64,000 nt of DNA, taken from contig NZ_QAOF01000002.1 in NCBI RefSeq assembly GCF_003050745.1, positions 62,001-126,000 of the forward strand, read 5' to 3'. This DNA comes from Sphingomonas sp. PP-CE-3G-477. GTDB lineage: Bacteria > Pseudomonadota > Alphaproteobacteria > Sphingomonadales > Sphingomonadaceae. The notes under the pieces are model-generated. The model was not told the origin of the DNA and did not search any database. It worked only from the letters and a program-made list of their open reading frames with translations. Positions 42,830-52,114 of this stretch are shown in pieces; position 1 is the stretch's first letter, and each line of letters opens with the position of its first letter. The position numbers and the translations under genes are program-made.

Positions 42830-43413
42830 TGGAGAGTGGCTTGTCAAGCACGGTATCGATCGAAGACGCGGCGGCAACCCGGGCGGATCTGGCGCCGCGC
42901 GACTGGCTCGAGATCGGGCAGGCGCTGCTGAAAAGCGGCGGCCTGCGTGCGCTGAAACTCCGCGGCCTGGCGCAGGCGGCGGGCGCGTCGACCGGCAGCT
43001 TTTATCATCATTTCAAGGATTTCGACGGCTATCACGCGGCGCTCGCCGAGTATTTCGCAGAGGCACAGATCGATCCGTTGCTAGCGTCGCTGACCGCGTC
43101 CGACTTGGCGCCGGTCGAGCGGATCCGCGCGTTCGCCGAGCATGTCCGCGAGCACGACATGTCGCAACTGGCGCTCGCTATGCGTGCCTGGGCGAAGAGC
43201 GACGCACGGGCGGCGGCGGCGATCCGCGAGCATGACGACAAGGTCATGGCGTTCCTCGTCGCGCAGTTGACCGCGCACGGGTTCGACTCCGTCGAGGCGG
43301 GTATTCGTGGCTATGCGCTGCTCGCGGTCGGGTTGAGCGAAGTGCATCCCGTCGAGGGTCTCGATCGCGGCGTGCTACGCAACGGGTTGCTAACGCTGCT
43401 GTGCGAGCGCTAG
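42829..43413 (+). CDS. TetR-family transcriptional regulator
   Basis: A 194-residue TetR protein. The N-terminal helix-turn-helix (about 25-60) reads LRGLAQAAGASTGSFYHHFK, and the C-terminal ligand-binding domain is helical. Start choice is unclear: the ATG at 42829 lacks a ribosome site, while a TTG at 42841 has GGAG 6 bases before it. It is divergent from the thiolase-ligase-dehydrogenase operon and followed by the GMC oxidoreductase gene 51 bases later, so it probably controls the island in response to an acyl-CoA or substrate. Confidence 0.88.
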   Translation: MESGLSSTVSIEDAAATRADLAPRDWLEIGQALLKSGGLRALKLRGLAQAAGASTGSFYHHFKDFDGYHAALAEYFAEAQIDPLLASLTASDLAPVERIRAFAEHVREHDMSQLALAMRAWAKSDARAAAAIREHDDKVMAFLVAQLTAHGFDSVEAGIRGYALLAVGLSEVHPVEGLDRGVLRNGLLTLLCER

Positions 43414-43464
43414 CCTGATACCGCGACTCCGTAAAAAGCGGAGCGCGAACAAGAGGATGCGGGC

Positions 43465-45084
43465 ATGCAGACGTATGACTACGTAATTATCGGCGCGGGC
43501 TCGGCCGGCTGTGTGCTCGCCGCGCGATTGACCGAGGACCCGGCGGTGACCGTGCTGCTGCTCGAGGCGGGCGGGCGCAACGACGGCGTGCTGGTGCGGA
43601 TGCCCGCAGGCGTGGGCGAGCTCATCAAGAGCAAGAACGCGAGCAACTGGGGCTTTTCGACCGAGCCCGAGCCGCATCTCGACAACCGTCGCCTGTGGTG
43701 GCCGCGCGGCAAGGGGCTGGGCGGCAGCTCGTCGATCAACGGCATGATCTATACGCGGGGCCATCCGCAGGACTATGACGAGTGGCGGCAGATGGGCCTG
43801 CCCGGTTGGTCGTTCGACGACGTGCTGCCGTATTTCAAGCGGCTCGAAGGCCATCATGGCGGTGAGTGCGACCTACACGGCGGCGGCGGGCCGCTGACGA
43901 TCTCGGGCGGCGAGTCCGACAGCCCGTTCTACGACGCGCTGGTTGAGGCCGGGCGGCAGGCTGGCTATCCGGTGACCGAGGATTTCAATGGCGCGAGCCA
44001 GGAAGGGTTCGGGCGCTACGACCTGACCGTTGCGGACGGGAAGCGTTGGAGCACGGCAGCGGCGTATCTGCGGCCGGTACTGTCGCGGCGCAACCTGACC
44101 TGCGTCACGGGCGCACGGACGACGCGGATCCGGATCGACAAGGGACGTGCGACCGGCGTCGATTACGTGCTCGACAAGGGCGCGCGCGGGGAGAGTGTGA
44201 CGGCGACGCGCGAGGTGCTGTTGTGTGCGGGGGCGGTGCAGTCGCCGCATATCCTCCAGCTGTCGGGGATCGGCGATCCCGATCGGCTGACCGCGGCGGG
44301 GGTGGGCGTGGTCCACGCGCTGCCGGGCGTCGGCGAGAATTTGCAGGACCATCTCGATGTCGTGATGAACTGGAAATCGCGCGGGCTGCGGACCGGGTAC
44401 GCGATGACCAAGGGCGTGGGGATGATCGGCGTCGGGCTCAATTACCTGTTGCGCGGCAAGGGAGCGGGGCGGCAGCAGTTCCTCGAGGCAGGCGCGTTCG
44501 TGTCGTCGCGCGAGGGGCTGTCGCGGCCCGACGTGCAGATCCACGCGGTGCTCGCGATCATGCAGGATCACGGCAAGGTGAAGGCGACCGAGGACGGCTT
44601 CACGCTGCATCTCTGCCAGTTGCGGCCGCAGAGTCGCGGACGGATCGGGCTGCGCTCTGCCGACCCGTTCGCCGATCCGACGATCGTCGCGAACTATCTC
44701 GCGACCGCGGAGGATCGTCGGGTGATGCGGGCCTGCGTCGGGATCGGTCGCGATGTCGCGCGGCAGGCGGCGCTGGATCCGTACCGTGCGGGAGAATTGT
44801 CGCCGGGCGAGGATGTCCGCACCGACGACGAGATCGACGCCTGGGTAAGGCGGACGGCGGAGACGATCTACCACCCCGTCGGGACGTGCAAGATGGGCGC
44901 CGCGGACGACGCGCTGGCGGTGGTCGATGCGACCTTGGCCGTGCACGGACTTCAGGGGTTGCGGGTGGTGGACGCCTCGGTGATGCCGACGCTGATCGGG
45001 TCCAACACCAACGCGCCGACGATCATGATCGCGGAGAAGGCGGCGGACATGATCAAGGGGCAGCAACTGGCGCGGGCGGCCTGA
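43465..45084 (+). CDS. GMC-family FAD alcohol oxidoreductase
   Basis: A 539-residue glucose-methanol-choline oxidoreductase. It starts with the FAD-binding motif IIGAGSAGCVLAARL and has GGSSSINGMIYTRG (GMC signature 1), GAVQSPHILQLSGIG (signature 2), a catalytic His in IYHPVGTCKMG and a C-terminal Asn in GSNTNAPTIMIAEK. The family oxidises primary alcohols (choline, PEG, alkanols, terpenoid alcohols) to aldehydes. Located between the TetR gene and the SDR/P450 genes, it would follow P450 hydroxylation and precede the aldehyde dehydrogenase. Choline as substrate is less likely because no betaine genes are nearby. Confidence 0.92.
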   Translation: MQTYDYVIIGAGSAGCVLAARLTEDPAVTVLLLEAGGRNDGVLVRMPAGVGELIKSKNASNWGFSTEPEPHLDNRRLWWPRGKGLGGSSSINGMIYTRGHPQDYDEWRQMGLPGWSFDDVLPYFKRLEGHHGGECDLHGGGGPLTISGGESDSPFYDALVEAGRQAGYPVTEDFNGASQEGFGRYDLTVADGKRWSTAAAYLRPVLSRRNLTCVTGARTTRIRIDKGRATGVDYVLDKGARGESVTATREVLLCAGAVQSPHILQLSGIGDPDRLTAAGVGVVHALPGVGENLQDHLDVVMNWKSRGLRTGYAMTKGVGMIGVGLNYLLRGKGAGRQQFLEAGAFVSSREGLSRPDVQIHAVLAIMQDHGKVKATEDGFTLHLCQLRPQSRGRIGLRSADPFADPTIVANYLATAEDRRVMRACVGIGRDVARQAALDPYRAGELSPGEDVRTDDEIDAWVRRTAETIYHPVGTCKMGAADDALAVVDATLAVHGLQGLRVVDASVMPTLIGSNTNAPTIMIAEKAADMIKGQQLARAA

Positions 45085-45103
45085 AGGTTCGCCCTTCACA
45101 ATG

Positions 45104-45211
45104 CACCACCCCGGCGAAGGCCGGGGCCCAGTTGGAAAGGTCGCAGTAACGGAGCGCAGCTCCTCGTTAGCAACGTTCCCCAACTGGGCCCCGGCCTCCG
45201 CCGGGGTGGTG
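45104..45211. repeat. Palindromic repeat, CACCACCCCGGCGAAGG family
   Basis: The arm 45104-45135 pairs with 45180-45211 at 31 of 32 positions around a 44-base centre. It shares its arm and central AAGGTCG/GTAACG stretch with the element at 13989. It lies between the convergent GMC and SDR genes, where it can act as a two-way terminator. It looks like a mobile or dispersed palindromic unit. Confidence 0.7.
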
Positions 45212-45238
45212 TTTCTTATGAACCAATGTTCAGACGCG

Positions 45239-46018
45239 TTACCGCGGCGCCATCCGGATCGCGCCGTCCAGCCGCACATCCTCACCGTTAAAATACCCGC
45301 ATTCGATCATCGTCAGCGCCAGCGCCGCAAACTCCTCCGGCCGGCCGAGCCGCTTCGGAAACGGCACAGAAGCCGCCAGCGCATCGCGCACCTGCTGCGG
45401 GGCGGCCGCCAGCAACGGCGTGTCGAAGATCCCCGGCAGGATCGTATTCACCCGGATCCCCTCGCTCATCAGGTCGCGCGCGATCGGCAAAGTCATCCCA
45501 ACCACGCCTGCCTTCGACGCCGAATACGCGGCTTGCCCCATCTGGCCGTCCTCCGCCGCCGCGCTAGCCGTATTAACGATAGCGCCTCGCTCTCCGTCCT
45601 CGCCCGGCTCCAACGTCAACATCCCAGCCGCCGATTTCGCGAGGCAGCGGAACGTGCCGACCAGGTTGATCTGGATGATCCGATCGAACGCATCGAGCGG
45701 GAAATGCTTGATCGAGCCATCCTGCTTCGACCGCCCCGCGGTCTTCGCCGCGTTCCCCGTCCCCGCGCAATTGACCAGGATCCGCTCCTGGCCGTGCGCC
45801 GCACGCGCCGCCGCGAACCCCGCATCGACGCTGTCGTCCGAGGTCACATCGACCTTGCAGAACACCCCGCCGATCTCCCCGGCAAGCGCTTCGCCCTTGT
45901 CCGCCTGAAGGTCGAAGATCGCCACTTTCACGCCCTTGGCAGCCAGCGCGCGCGCAGTCGCGGCGCCCAATCCAGACGCCCCGCCGGTCACCACGGCAGC
46001 ACTGTTTGCGAGGTCCAT
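45239..46018 (-). CDS. SDR-family dehydrogenase, 3-hydroxyacyl-CoA dehydrogenase type 2-like
   Basis: A 259-residue short-chain dehydrogenase with the NAD motif TGGASGLGAA (11-20), NCAGTGNA, Ser152 and the active-site pair Tyr165/Lys169 (AAYSASKAG). The sequence resembles type-2 3-hydroxyacyl-CoA dehydrogenases (HSD17B10 group), including the AKTAGRSKQDG insert and a C-terminal GYFNGEDVRLDGAIRM. It would supply the hydroxyacyl-CoA oxidation step missing from the thiolase operon. AGGAGAG precedes the ATG. It is divergent from the P450 gene. Confidence 0.92.
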   Translation of the reverse strand: MDLANSAAVVTGGASGLGAATARALAAKGVKVAIFDLQADKGEALAGEIGGVFCKVDVTSDDSVDAGFAAARAAHGQERILVNCAGTGNAAKTAGRSKQDGSIKHFPLDAFDRIIQINLVGTFRCLAKSAAGMLTLEPGEDGERGAIVNTASAAAEDGQMGQAAYSASKAGVVGMTLPIARDLMSEGIRVNTILPGIFDTPLLAAAPQQVRDALAASVPFPKRLGRPEEFAALALTMIECGYFNGEDVRLDGAIRMAPR

Positions 46019-46121
46019 GCATCTCTCCTGTCAAAGCCCCGAAGTCCGCGCCCGGTTGCAGAACAATAGTTATGCCGGTATTCGGGACTTGCCAAGCCGG
46101 CATGTCGCTGAGGATTTGTCG

Positions 46122-47492
46122 ATGAGCCACGCCATGTTGCAGAACGCCAGTCCGCACTGGCTCCCGCGTCAGCCAAAAGGCGCGCTCGATCACATTCCCG
46201 GCAGCTATGGCCTGCCGTTCTTCGGCAACACCTTCAAATTGCTGGCGGATCCGATCGCATTTTCGGAAAGTATGGCGGCACGCTACGGCCCGATCTATCG
46301 CAATCGCGCGCTCGGCGGCACCGGCATCAACCTGCTCGGCCCCGACGCGAACGAGCTGGTGCTGTTCGATCGCGACAAGATCTTCTCGTCCGAACAGGGC
46401 TGGGGCCCGCTGCTCAACATGCTGTTCCCGCGCGGCCTGATGCTGATGGATTTCGACAAGCATCGCGCCGACCGGAAGGCGCTGTCGGTCGCGTTCAAGC
46501 CCGAGCCGATGCGGCATTACGCGACCGAACTCGACGCGGGAATCGCGGCCGCGATCGGTGGCTGGGCCGGGCAGACCTTGCGCTTCTACGACGCGGTCAA
46601 GAAGCTCACGCTCGATCTCGCCGCGACCAGCTTTCTCGGCGTGCCGCTCGGCGCCGAAGCGGATCGGATCAACCAGGCGTTCGTCGACGAGGTCCAGGCG
46701 AGCGTCTCGCCGATCCGCAAACCCTGGCCCGGCACGCAGATGCGCAAAGGCGTCCGCGCCCGCGCGTATCTGGTCGACTTTTTCGAGCGCGAGATCCCCG
46801 CACGACGCACCGGAAACGGCCAGGATTTCTTCTCGCAATTCTGCCGCGCGACCGATGACGACGGCGCGCCGCTGAGCGCGCTGGCGATCGCCGACCACAT
46901 GAATTTCTTGATGATGGCGGCGCACGACACGATCACCTCGTCCGCGACCAGCCTCGTCATGCTGCTCGCGCGCAACCCGAAGTGGCAGGAGCGGCTACGC
47001 GAAGAGGTAGCCGCGCTCGACCCGGACGTGCCGCTGACCGAGCAGCTCGATCGGCTCGTCCTCACCGAATACGCGTTCAAGGAATCGTTGCGGATGATGC
47101 CGCCGGTCCCGTCTATCCCGCGGCGCGCGCTCAAGGATTTCAGCTTCGGCGGGTATGACATTCCCGCGGGGACGAGCGTCGGCACGGGTATCACCTATAC
47201 GCACCGGATGGCCGAGCATTGGCCCGATCCCAACAAGTTCGACCCGCTCCGCTTCACGCCCGAGGCGTCGAAGGGCCGCCACCGGTTCGCGTGGGTGCCG
47301 TTCGGCGGCGGTGCGCATATGTGCATCGGGCTGCATTTCGCGACGATGCAGATGCGGCTGCTGATCGCGCATCTGCTCCTGCGCTACCGGATCGAGGCGG
47401 CGGCGGGCAGCGGTGACGCGTGGCAGGTGTTCCCGATCCCGCGGCCGAAGGATGGTTTGCCGGTCACCTTCGTACCGCTTGCCACCACGTGA
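46122..47492 (+). CDS. Cytochrome P450
   Basis: A 456-residue P450 monooxygenase. The heme-binding loop FGGGAHMCIGLHFA holds Cys401; the I-helix reads AAHDTITS, and the ExxR is KESLRM. The N-terminal IPGSYGLPFFGNTF proline-rich hinge resembles CYP120/CYP26-type and other sterol- or retinoid-like P450s more than CYP153 alkane hydroxylases. No ferredoxin or reductase gene is in the window. GAGGA precedes the ATG at 46122. It would start oxidation of a hydrophobic substrate for the neighbouring dehydrogenases. Substrate unknown. Confidence 0.93.
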   Translation: MSHAMLQNASPHWLPRQPKGALDHIPGSYGLPFFGNTFKLLADPIAFSESMAARYGPIYRNRALGGTGINLLGPDANELVLFDRDKIFSSEQGWGPLLNMLFPRGLMLMDFDKHRADRKALSVAFKPEPMRHYATELDAGIAAAIGGWAGQTLRFYDAVKKLTLDLAATSFLGVPLGAEADRINQAFVDEVQASVSPIRKPWPGTQMRKGVRARAYLVDFFEREIPARRTGNGQDFFSQFCRATDDDGAPLSALAIADHMNFLMMAAHDTITSSATSLVMLLARNPKWQERLREEVAALDPDVPLTEQLDRLVLTEYAFKESLRMMPPVPSIPRRALKDFSFGGYDIPAGTSVGTGITYTHRMAEHWPDPNKFDPLRFTPEASKGRHRFAWVPFGGGAHMCIGLHFATMQMRLLIAHLLLRYRIEAAAGSGDAWQVFPIPRPKDGLPVTFVPLATT

Positions 47493-47534
47493 TAATGTGT
47501 CATCGTACCGCGGTTCAATCGAAGGAGCCGTTCG

Positions 47535-49598
47535 TTGCGCTTGACCCTTGCCCTCCTCCTGCTCGCGGCGACGCCGGCCTTCGCCCAGCAACAGCCGGCC
47601 GCTCCGGTGCCGGACGCACTGACGCGCAGCTTCACCGGTAGCGACCTATTCGGCCTGACGATCGCCGCCGATCCGCAAATCAGCCCAGACGGCAAGACGA
47701 TCGTCTACGTCCGCCGCACCGGCGACGTGATGACCGACACGATGCAATCGTCGCTTTGGCTGATCGACGTAGCGAGCGGGCGCCAGACGCCATTCGCCAC
47801 CGACGGCAGCAGCCCGCGCTGGTCGCCCGACGGGGCAAGGATCGCCTATGCCGCGCGCGACGGCGAGGGATCGCAGCTCTTCGTCCGATGGATCGGCGGC
47901 GCCCAGAGCGCGCGCGTGACGAGCTTCCCCGGCGATCCGCAGGCGCTCGCGTGGTCGCCCGACGGCACCAAGCTCGCCTATATCGCCACGGTAGCAGGCG
48001 AGGGCACCAAGCTCGGCACGCAGCCGCCCAAGCCCGAGGGCGCGAAATGGGCCGAGCCGCTGACGATCATCGACCGGGTCAACTACCGCAACGATGGACC
48101 GGGCTATGTGAAGCCGGGCTACGACCATCTCTTCGTGGTCGGTGCCGACGGCGGTGCCGCGCGGCAACTGACATACGGCAAGTTCGACGATGGCGGCCCG
48201 CTATCGTGGACGCCAGACGGCCGCAGCATCGTCTTCGCCGCGATCCGCGGACCAGCCGCCGACCGCCAGGTGATGAACTCCGACGTGATCGCGGTCGATA
48301 CGAACAGCGGCACGATGCGGACGTTGACCACGCGCGACGGCCCCGACGCGCAGCCGCGCGTATCGCCAGACGGCAGCAAGATCGCGTGGCTCGGCTTCGA
48401 CGACAAGCGCCGCAGCTACGAGAACACGCAGCTCTATGTCGGCGACCGCGACGCCGCCTCGCCGCGCTCGCTGACCGCGACACTCGACCGCGCGATCGAG
48501 GACGCGGTGTGGTCCACCGACGGCCGCAGCCTCTATGCGAGCTATGACGACCACGGCCAGCGTCGCGTCGCCCGCATCGGTGTCGATGGCCGCGTCACGC
48601 CGCTGATCGACAACGTCGCGGGCGGCGGGCTCGACCGGCCCTATACCGGCGGCGAGTTCTCGGTCTCGAAGGGCGGGACGATCGCCTATACCGGCGGCGA
48701 TGCGAGCGCCCCCGCAGACGTCTGGGTGCTGGCGGGCGGCAAACCGCGCCGCCTGACGACGCTCAACGCCGTGCTGACCGGATCGAAGGCGCTCGCACAG
48801 GTCCGGAAGATCGCGGTGACCGCACCCGATGGTCGCCCGATCGACGCGTGGCTCGCGACCCCGCCGGGCCGTGTCGCAGGCCAGCGCATGCCGTTGATCC
48901 TCGAGATCCACGGCGGTCCGAACTCCGCGTACGGCCCCGGTTTCGCGACCGATATGCAGCTCTACGCCGCCGCCGGTTACGCGGTGCTCTGGACCAACCC
49001 GCGCGGCTCGACCTCCTACGGCGCCGAGTTCGCCAACCTGATCGACAAGACCTACCCTGCCGCCGATTACGACGACCTGATCGCCTCGGTCGACGCGGCG
49101 ATCAAGGACGGGACCGCCGATCCGGACAATCTGTTCGTGACCGGCGGCTCTGGTGGCGGGCTGCTGACCGCGTGGATCGTCGGCAAGACCGACCGGTTCA
49201 AGGCCGCCGCGACGCAGAAGCCGGTCATCAACTGGATCAGCGAGGCGCTGACGATGGACAACACGCTGTTCACCTCGCGCTACTGGTTCACCAAGCTGCC
49301 GTGGGAGGATCCGATGAGTTATTGGAACCGCTCGCCGCTGAGCCTGGTCGGCAACGTAAAGACGCCGACGCTGGTGGTGGTCGGCGGCGACGATTACCGG
49401 ACGCCGGTGAGCGAATCCGAGCAATATTACGCGGCGCTCCAGATCCGCGGCGTGCCGACCGCGCTGGTGAAGGTACCGGGCGCGAGCCACGGTGGCCTCG
49501 CCGCTCGCCCGTCGCAATCCGCAGCCAAGGCGTCGGCGATCATCGCCTGGTTCGATCGATACCGGAAGCCGGCAACGGCGCAGGGAGCAGCACAATGA
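47535..49598 (+). CDS. Exported S9-family peptidase (dipeptidyl/acylaminoacyl type)
   Basis: A 687-residue serine peptidase with a signal peptide (ending PAFAQ), a beta-propeller (about 40-410; DPQISPDGKTIVYVRR, PRWSPDGARIAYAAR) and an alpha/beta-hydrolase domain. The triad is the Ser in TGGSGGGLL, the Asp in VVGGDDYRTP and the His in PGASHGG. It starts at a TTG with a strong AAGGAG 7 bases upstream; no in-frame ATG would keep the signal peptide. It cleaves short peptides in the periplasm. Its stop overlaps the next peptidase gene (ATGA). Confidence 0.92.
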   Translation: MRLTLALLLLAATPAFAQQQPAAPVPDALTRSFTGSDLFGLTIAADPQISPDGKTIVYVRRTGDVMTDTMQSSLWLIDVASGRQTPFATDGSSPRWSPDGARIAYAARDGEGSQLFVRWIGGAQSARVTSFPGDPQALAWSPDGTKLAYIATVAGEGTKLGTQPPKPEGAKWAEPLTIIDRVNYRNDGPGYVKPGYDHLFVVGADGGAARQLTYGKFDDGGPLSWTPDGRSIVFAAIRGPAADRQVMNSDVIAVDTNSGTMRTLTTRDGPDAQPRVSPDGSKIAWLGFDDKRRSYENTQLYVGDRDAASPRSLTATLDRAIEDAVWSTDGRSLYASYDDHGQRRVARIGVDGRVTPLIDNVAGGGLDRPYTGGEFSVSKGGTIAYTGGDASAPADVWVLAGGKPRRLTTLNAVLTGSKALAQVRKIAVTAPDGRPIDAWLATPPGRVAGQRMPLILEIHGGPNSAYGPGFATDMQLYAAAGYAVLWTNPRGSTSYGAEFANLIDKTYPAADYDDLIASVDAAIKDGTADPDNLFVTGGSGGGLLTAWIVGKTDRFKAAATQKPVINWISEALTMDNTLFTSRYWFTKLPWEDPMSYWNRSPLSLVGNVKTPTLVVVGGDDYRTPVSESEQYYAALQIRGVPTALVKVPGASHGGLAARPSQSAAKASAIIAWFDRYRKPATAQGAAQ

Positions 49599-51703
49599 CG
49601 ATACGATACATGATGCTCGCCGGCGTGGCGCTGGTCTCGACCGCGGCGGTCGCGCAGGTCCAGCCGCCGCGCGTCGCGAAGAAGCCGTTCCAGGTGACGT
49701 CGCCCAACGGCGCGCGCGAGGACGACTATTACTGGCTGCGCGACGACACGCGGAAGAACCCGCAGATGCTGTCGTATCTCGCCGCGGAGAACGCCTACGC
49801 GGATGCTCAGCTCGCCTCGCTGAAGCCGCTCCAGGCCAAGCTCTACGAAGAGACTGTATCGCACATCAAGCAGGACGACAGCTCGGTCCCCTATGCGAAA
49901 AACGGCTATTATTACGGCTCGCGGTTCCAGACCGGGGCGGATTATCCGATCTTCGAACGCCGCAAGGGCAGCGCTACCGCGCCCGCCGAAACGCTGTTCG
50001 ACGAGCCGGCAATGGCGAAGGGCCACAGCTTCTTCGCGCTGAGTGACTGGGCGGTGAGCCCCGACAACGCCCGCGTCGCCTGGGCGGAAGATACCGTCGG
50101 CCGTCGCCAATACGTGCTCAAGGTCAAGGACCTTGCGACCGGCGCGACGATCGCCGACACGCTCTCGAACATCGAGCCGAACGTCGTCTGGGCAGACGAC
50201 AACAAGACCATCCTCTATGTCGAGAAGGACCCGGTCACGCTCCGGGGCTACCGCGTGAAGGCGCACGTCCTCGGCACGCCCGTCGTCAGCGATCGGCTGC
50301 TGTACGAGGAGAAGGACGACACCTATTCGATGGGCGTCTCGCGCACCGCCGACGACAAGTTCGTCTGCATCGGCGTGAGCAGCACGGTCAGCGACGAGCA
50401 ACGCTGCGCGCCGGCCGCGGCCCCGAGCAACTTCACGATCGTCGCACCACGCGCGCGCGAGTTCCGCTACAGCGCGGATCACATCGGCAACCGCTGGATC
50501 ATCCGCACGAACAAGGCCGCGAAGAACTACAAGCTGGTGACCGTCGCCGACGCCGATCTGGCCAAGGGAACCGCCGCATGGCGCGACCTGACTCCGGCCA
50601 GCGGCACCGTCTTCATCGAGGGGTTCAAGCCGTTCGATGGCTTCGTCGCGATCGACCAGCGCGAGGGCGGCAACCGCATGATCCGCGTGCTGAACGACGC
50701 AGGCAAGTCGACCCCGGTGACCGCCGACGAGCCCGCCTATCGGATGTCGCTCGACGTCAACGAAGAGACCGCGACGCCGTGGGTGCGCTACACCTACGGC
50801 TCGCTCGTGACGCCGACCACGACCTACGAGGTCAACGCGAAGACCGGCGAGCGCCGCGTGCTGAAGGTCGCGCCGGTGCCGGGCTACGACCCCGCGAAAT
50901 ACGTCACCGAACGCGTCTGGGCGCCGGCGCGTGACGGCACGCGGATCCCGGTGTCGCTGGTCTACGCCAAGGGCACCAAGCGCGACGGCACCGCACCGCT
51001 CTTCCAATATGCTTACGGCAGCTACGGCATTTCGAGCGACCCGGCGGTCGATCCGGGCCGGATAGGGCTGCTCGATCGCGGCGTGATCTACGCGATCGCG
51101 CATATCCGCGGCGGGCAGGAGATGGGGCGCGGCTGGTACGACGACGGCCATCTGCTCAACAAGAAGAACAGCTTCACCGACTTCATCGACGTCACCCGCT
51201 ATCTCGTCGCGCAGAAATACGCGGCGAGGGACCGCGTCGCGGCGATGGGCGGCAGTGCTGGCGGGCTACTGATGGGCGGCGTCGCGAACATGGCGCCGGC
51301 CGACTACAAGCTGATCATCGCGCAGGTGCCTTTCGTCGACGTGGTGACGACGATGCTCGACGCGTCGATCCCGCTGACCACGTTCGAGTATGACGAGTGG
51401 GGCAACCCCGCGCAAAAGGCGTCGTACGATTACATGTTGAGCTATTCGCCGTACGACAACGTCAAGGCGAAGGCCTATCCGGCGCTCTATGTCGGCACCG
51501 GGCTGTGGGACAGCCAGGTGCAATATTACGAGCCGACCAAATGGGTGGCGAAGCTCCGCGAACTCAAGACCGACACAAACCCGCTGCTGTTCCGCGTCAA
51601 CATGGAGGCAGGGCATGGCGGCAAGTCCGGCCGGTTTGAACGCTATCGTCAGAACTCCGAATGGCAGGCGTTCATGCTGCAACAACTGCAGATCGTTCGC
51701 TGA
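49595..51703 (+). CDS. Exported S9A prolyl oligopeptidase/oligopeptidase B
   Basis: A 702-residue S9A peptidase with a signal peptide (about 1-20, ending AVAQ). The N-terminal DDYYWLRDDTRKNPQMLSYL is typical of the prolyl oligopeptidase/oligopeptidase B group; the C-terminal domain has GGSAGGLL (Ser), GTGLWDSQV (Asp) and MEAGHGGKSGR (His). It cleaves oligopeptides at basic residues or proline. Start and stop couple it to the preceding S9 peptidase, so the two work as a peptide-digesting pair in the periplasm. A strong hairpin follows 47 bases after the stop. Confidence 0.94.
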   Translation: MTIRYMMLAGVALVSTAAVAQVQPPRVAKKPFQVTSPNGAREDDYYWLRDDTRKNPQMLSYLAAENAYADAQLASLKPLQAKLYEETVSHIKQDDSSVPYAKNGYYYGSRFQTGADYPIFERRKGSATAPAETLFDEPAMAKGHSFFALSDWAVSPDNARVAWAEDTVGRRQYVLKVKDLATGATIADTLSNIEPNVVWADDNKTILYVEKDPVTLRGYRVKAHVLGTPVVSDRLLYEEKDDTYSMGVSRTADDKFVCIGVSSTVSDEQRCAPAAAPSNFTIVAPRAREFRYSADHIGNRWIIRTNKAAKNYKLVTVADADLAKGTAAWRDLTPASGTVFIEGFKPFDGFVAIDQREGGNRMIRVLNDAGKSTPVTADEPAYRMSLDVNEETATPWVRYTYGSLVTPTTTYEVNAKTGERRVLKVAPVPGYDPAKYVTERVWAPARDGTRIPVSLVYAKGTKRDGTAPLFQYAYGSYGISSDPAVDPGRIGLLDRGVIYAIAHIRGGQEMGRGWYDDGHLLNKKNSFTDFIDVTRYLVAQKYAARDRVAAMGGSAGGLLMGGVANMAPADYKLIIAQVPFVDVVTTMLDASIPLTTFEYDEWGNPAQKASYDYMLSYSPYDNVKAKAYPALYVGTGLWDSQVQYYEPTKWVAKLRELKTDTNPLLFRVNMEAGHGGKSGRFERYRQNSEWQAFMLQQLQIVR

Positions 51704-51750
51704 TCGCCGTCCTCTGACATCGGTGCGACCGGTTTGAACCGGGATTTGGA

Positions 51751-51785
51751 GGTATCGGCATCGGACAAGAGGCGATGCCGATACC
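51751..51785. terminator. Perfect 13-bp hairpin after the peptidase operon
   Basis: GGTATCGGCATCG (51751-51763) and CGATGCCGATACC (51773-51785) form a perfect stem around a 9-base loop. No T-run follows. It probably ends the peptidase transcript. Confidence 0.6.
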
Positions 51786-52114
51786 CACCGACTAGGACCA
51801 ATCTAGTATAAGAAAATTGATTTCTTTATTGACCGTCCCGCGTGATTACTCGAAACTCGCGCAAGTTCGAGACGGTGAAAAGCTGCGATCGGCGTACATC
51901 AGCGGACCGGTGTCGTGTGACGGCGGCGTCGGGGTGGGCATTCCGGATACGAGCGACGCGGTCGCCGATCGGGATTGCGCACGAAGTCGGGAGGGAATGT
52001 CGTGACCTATCGCGCGAAAGCATATGCCGTGGCGGCGGTTGGTACCTCCATGTCGACGTTCCAGCCCGCATTCGATCAGGTCGAGACGATCGCGCCGTTC
52101 GCTCACGCCGGGGC
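51786..52114. other. Intergenic region upstream of the ROK gene
   Basis: About 330 bases without a credible gene. An AT-rich patch at 51804-51836 (including ATTGATTTCTTTATTGACC) stands out against the GC-rich surroundings and is a likely promoter area. The ROK reading frame is open upstream through this stretch, but its translation is compositionally unlike a protein domain. Confidence 0.4.

Noticed and set aside
43465..45084. Choline dehydrogenase (betA) for osmoprotection
   Set aside because: GMC motifs fit many alcohols; there is no betaine aldehyde dehydrogenase, BetI or choline transporter nearby, and the context is acyl-CoA catabolism.
45936..46121. Upstream extension of the P450 frame
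   Set aside because: The extra 62 codons run over the divergent SDR gene and lack a ribosome site; the ATG at 46122 has GAGGA and gives the usual P450 length.
51842..52114. N-terminal extension of the ROK regulator
   Set aside because: The extra 91 codons are Arg/Ser-rich and not part of the known fold; the 52115 start gives normal family length.
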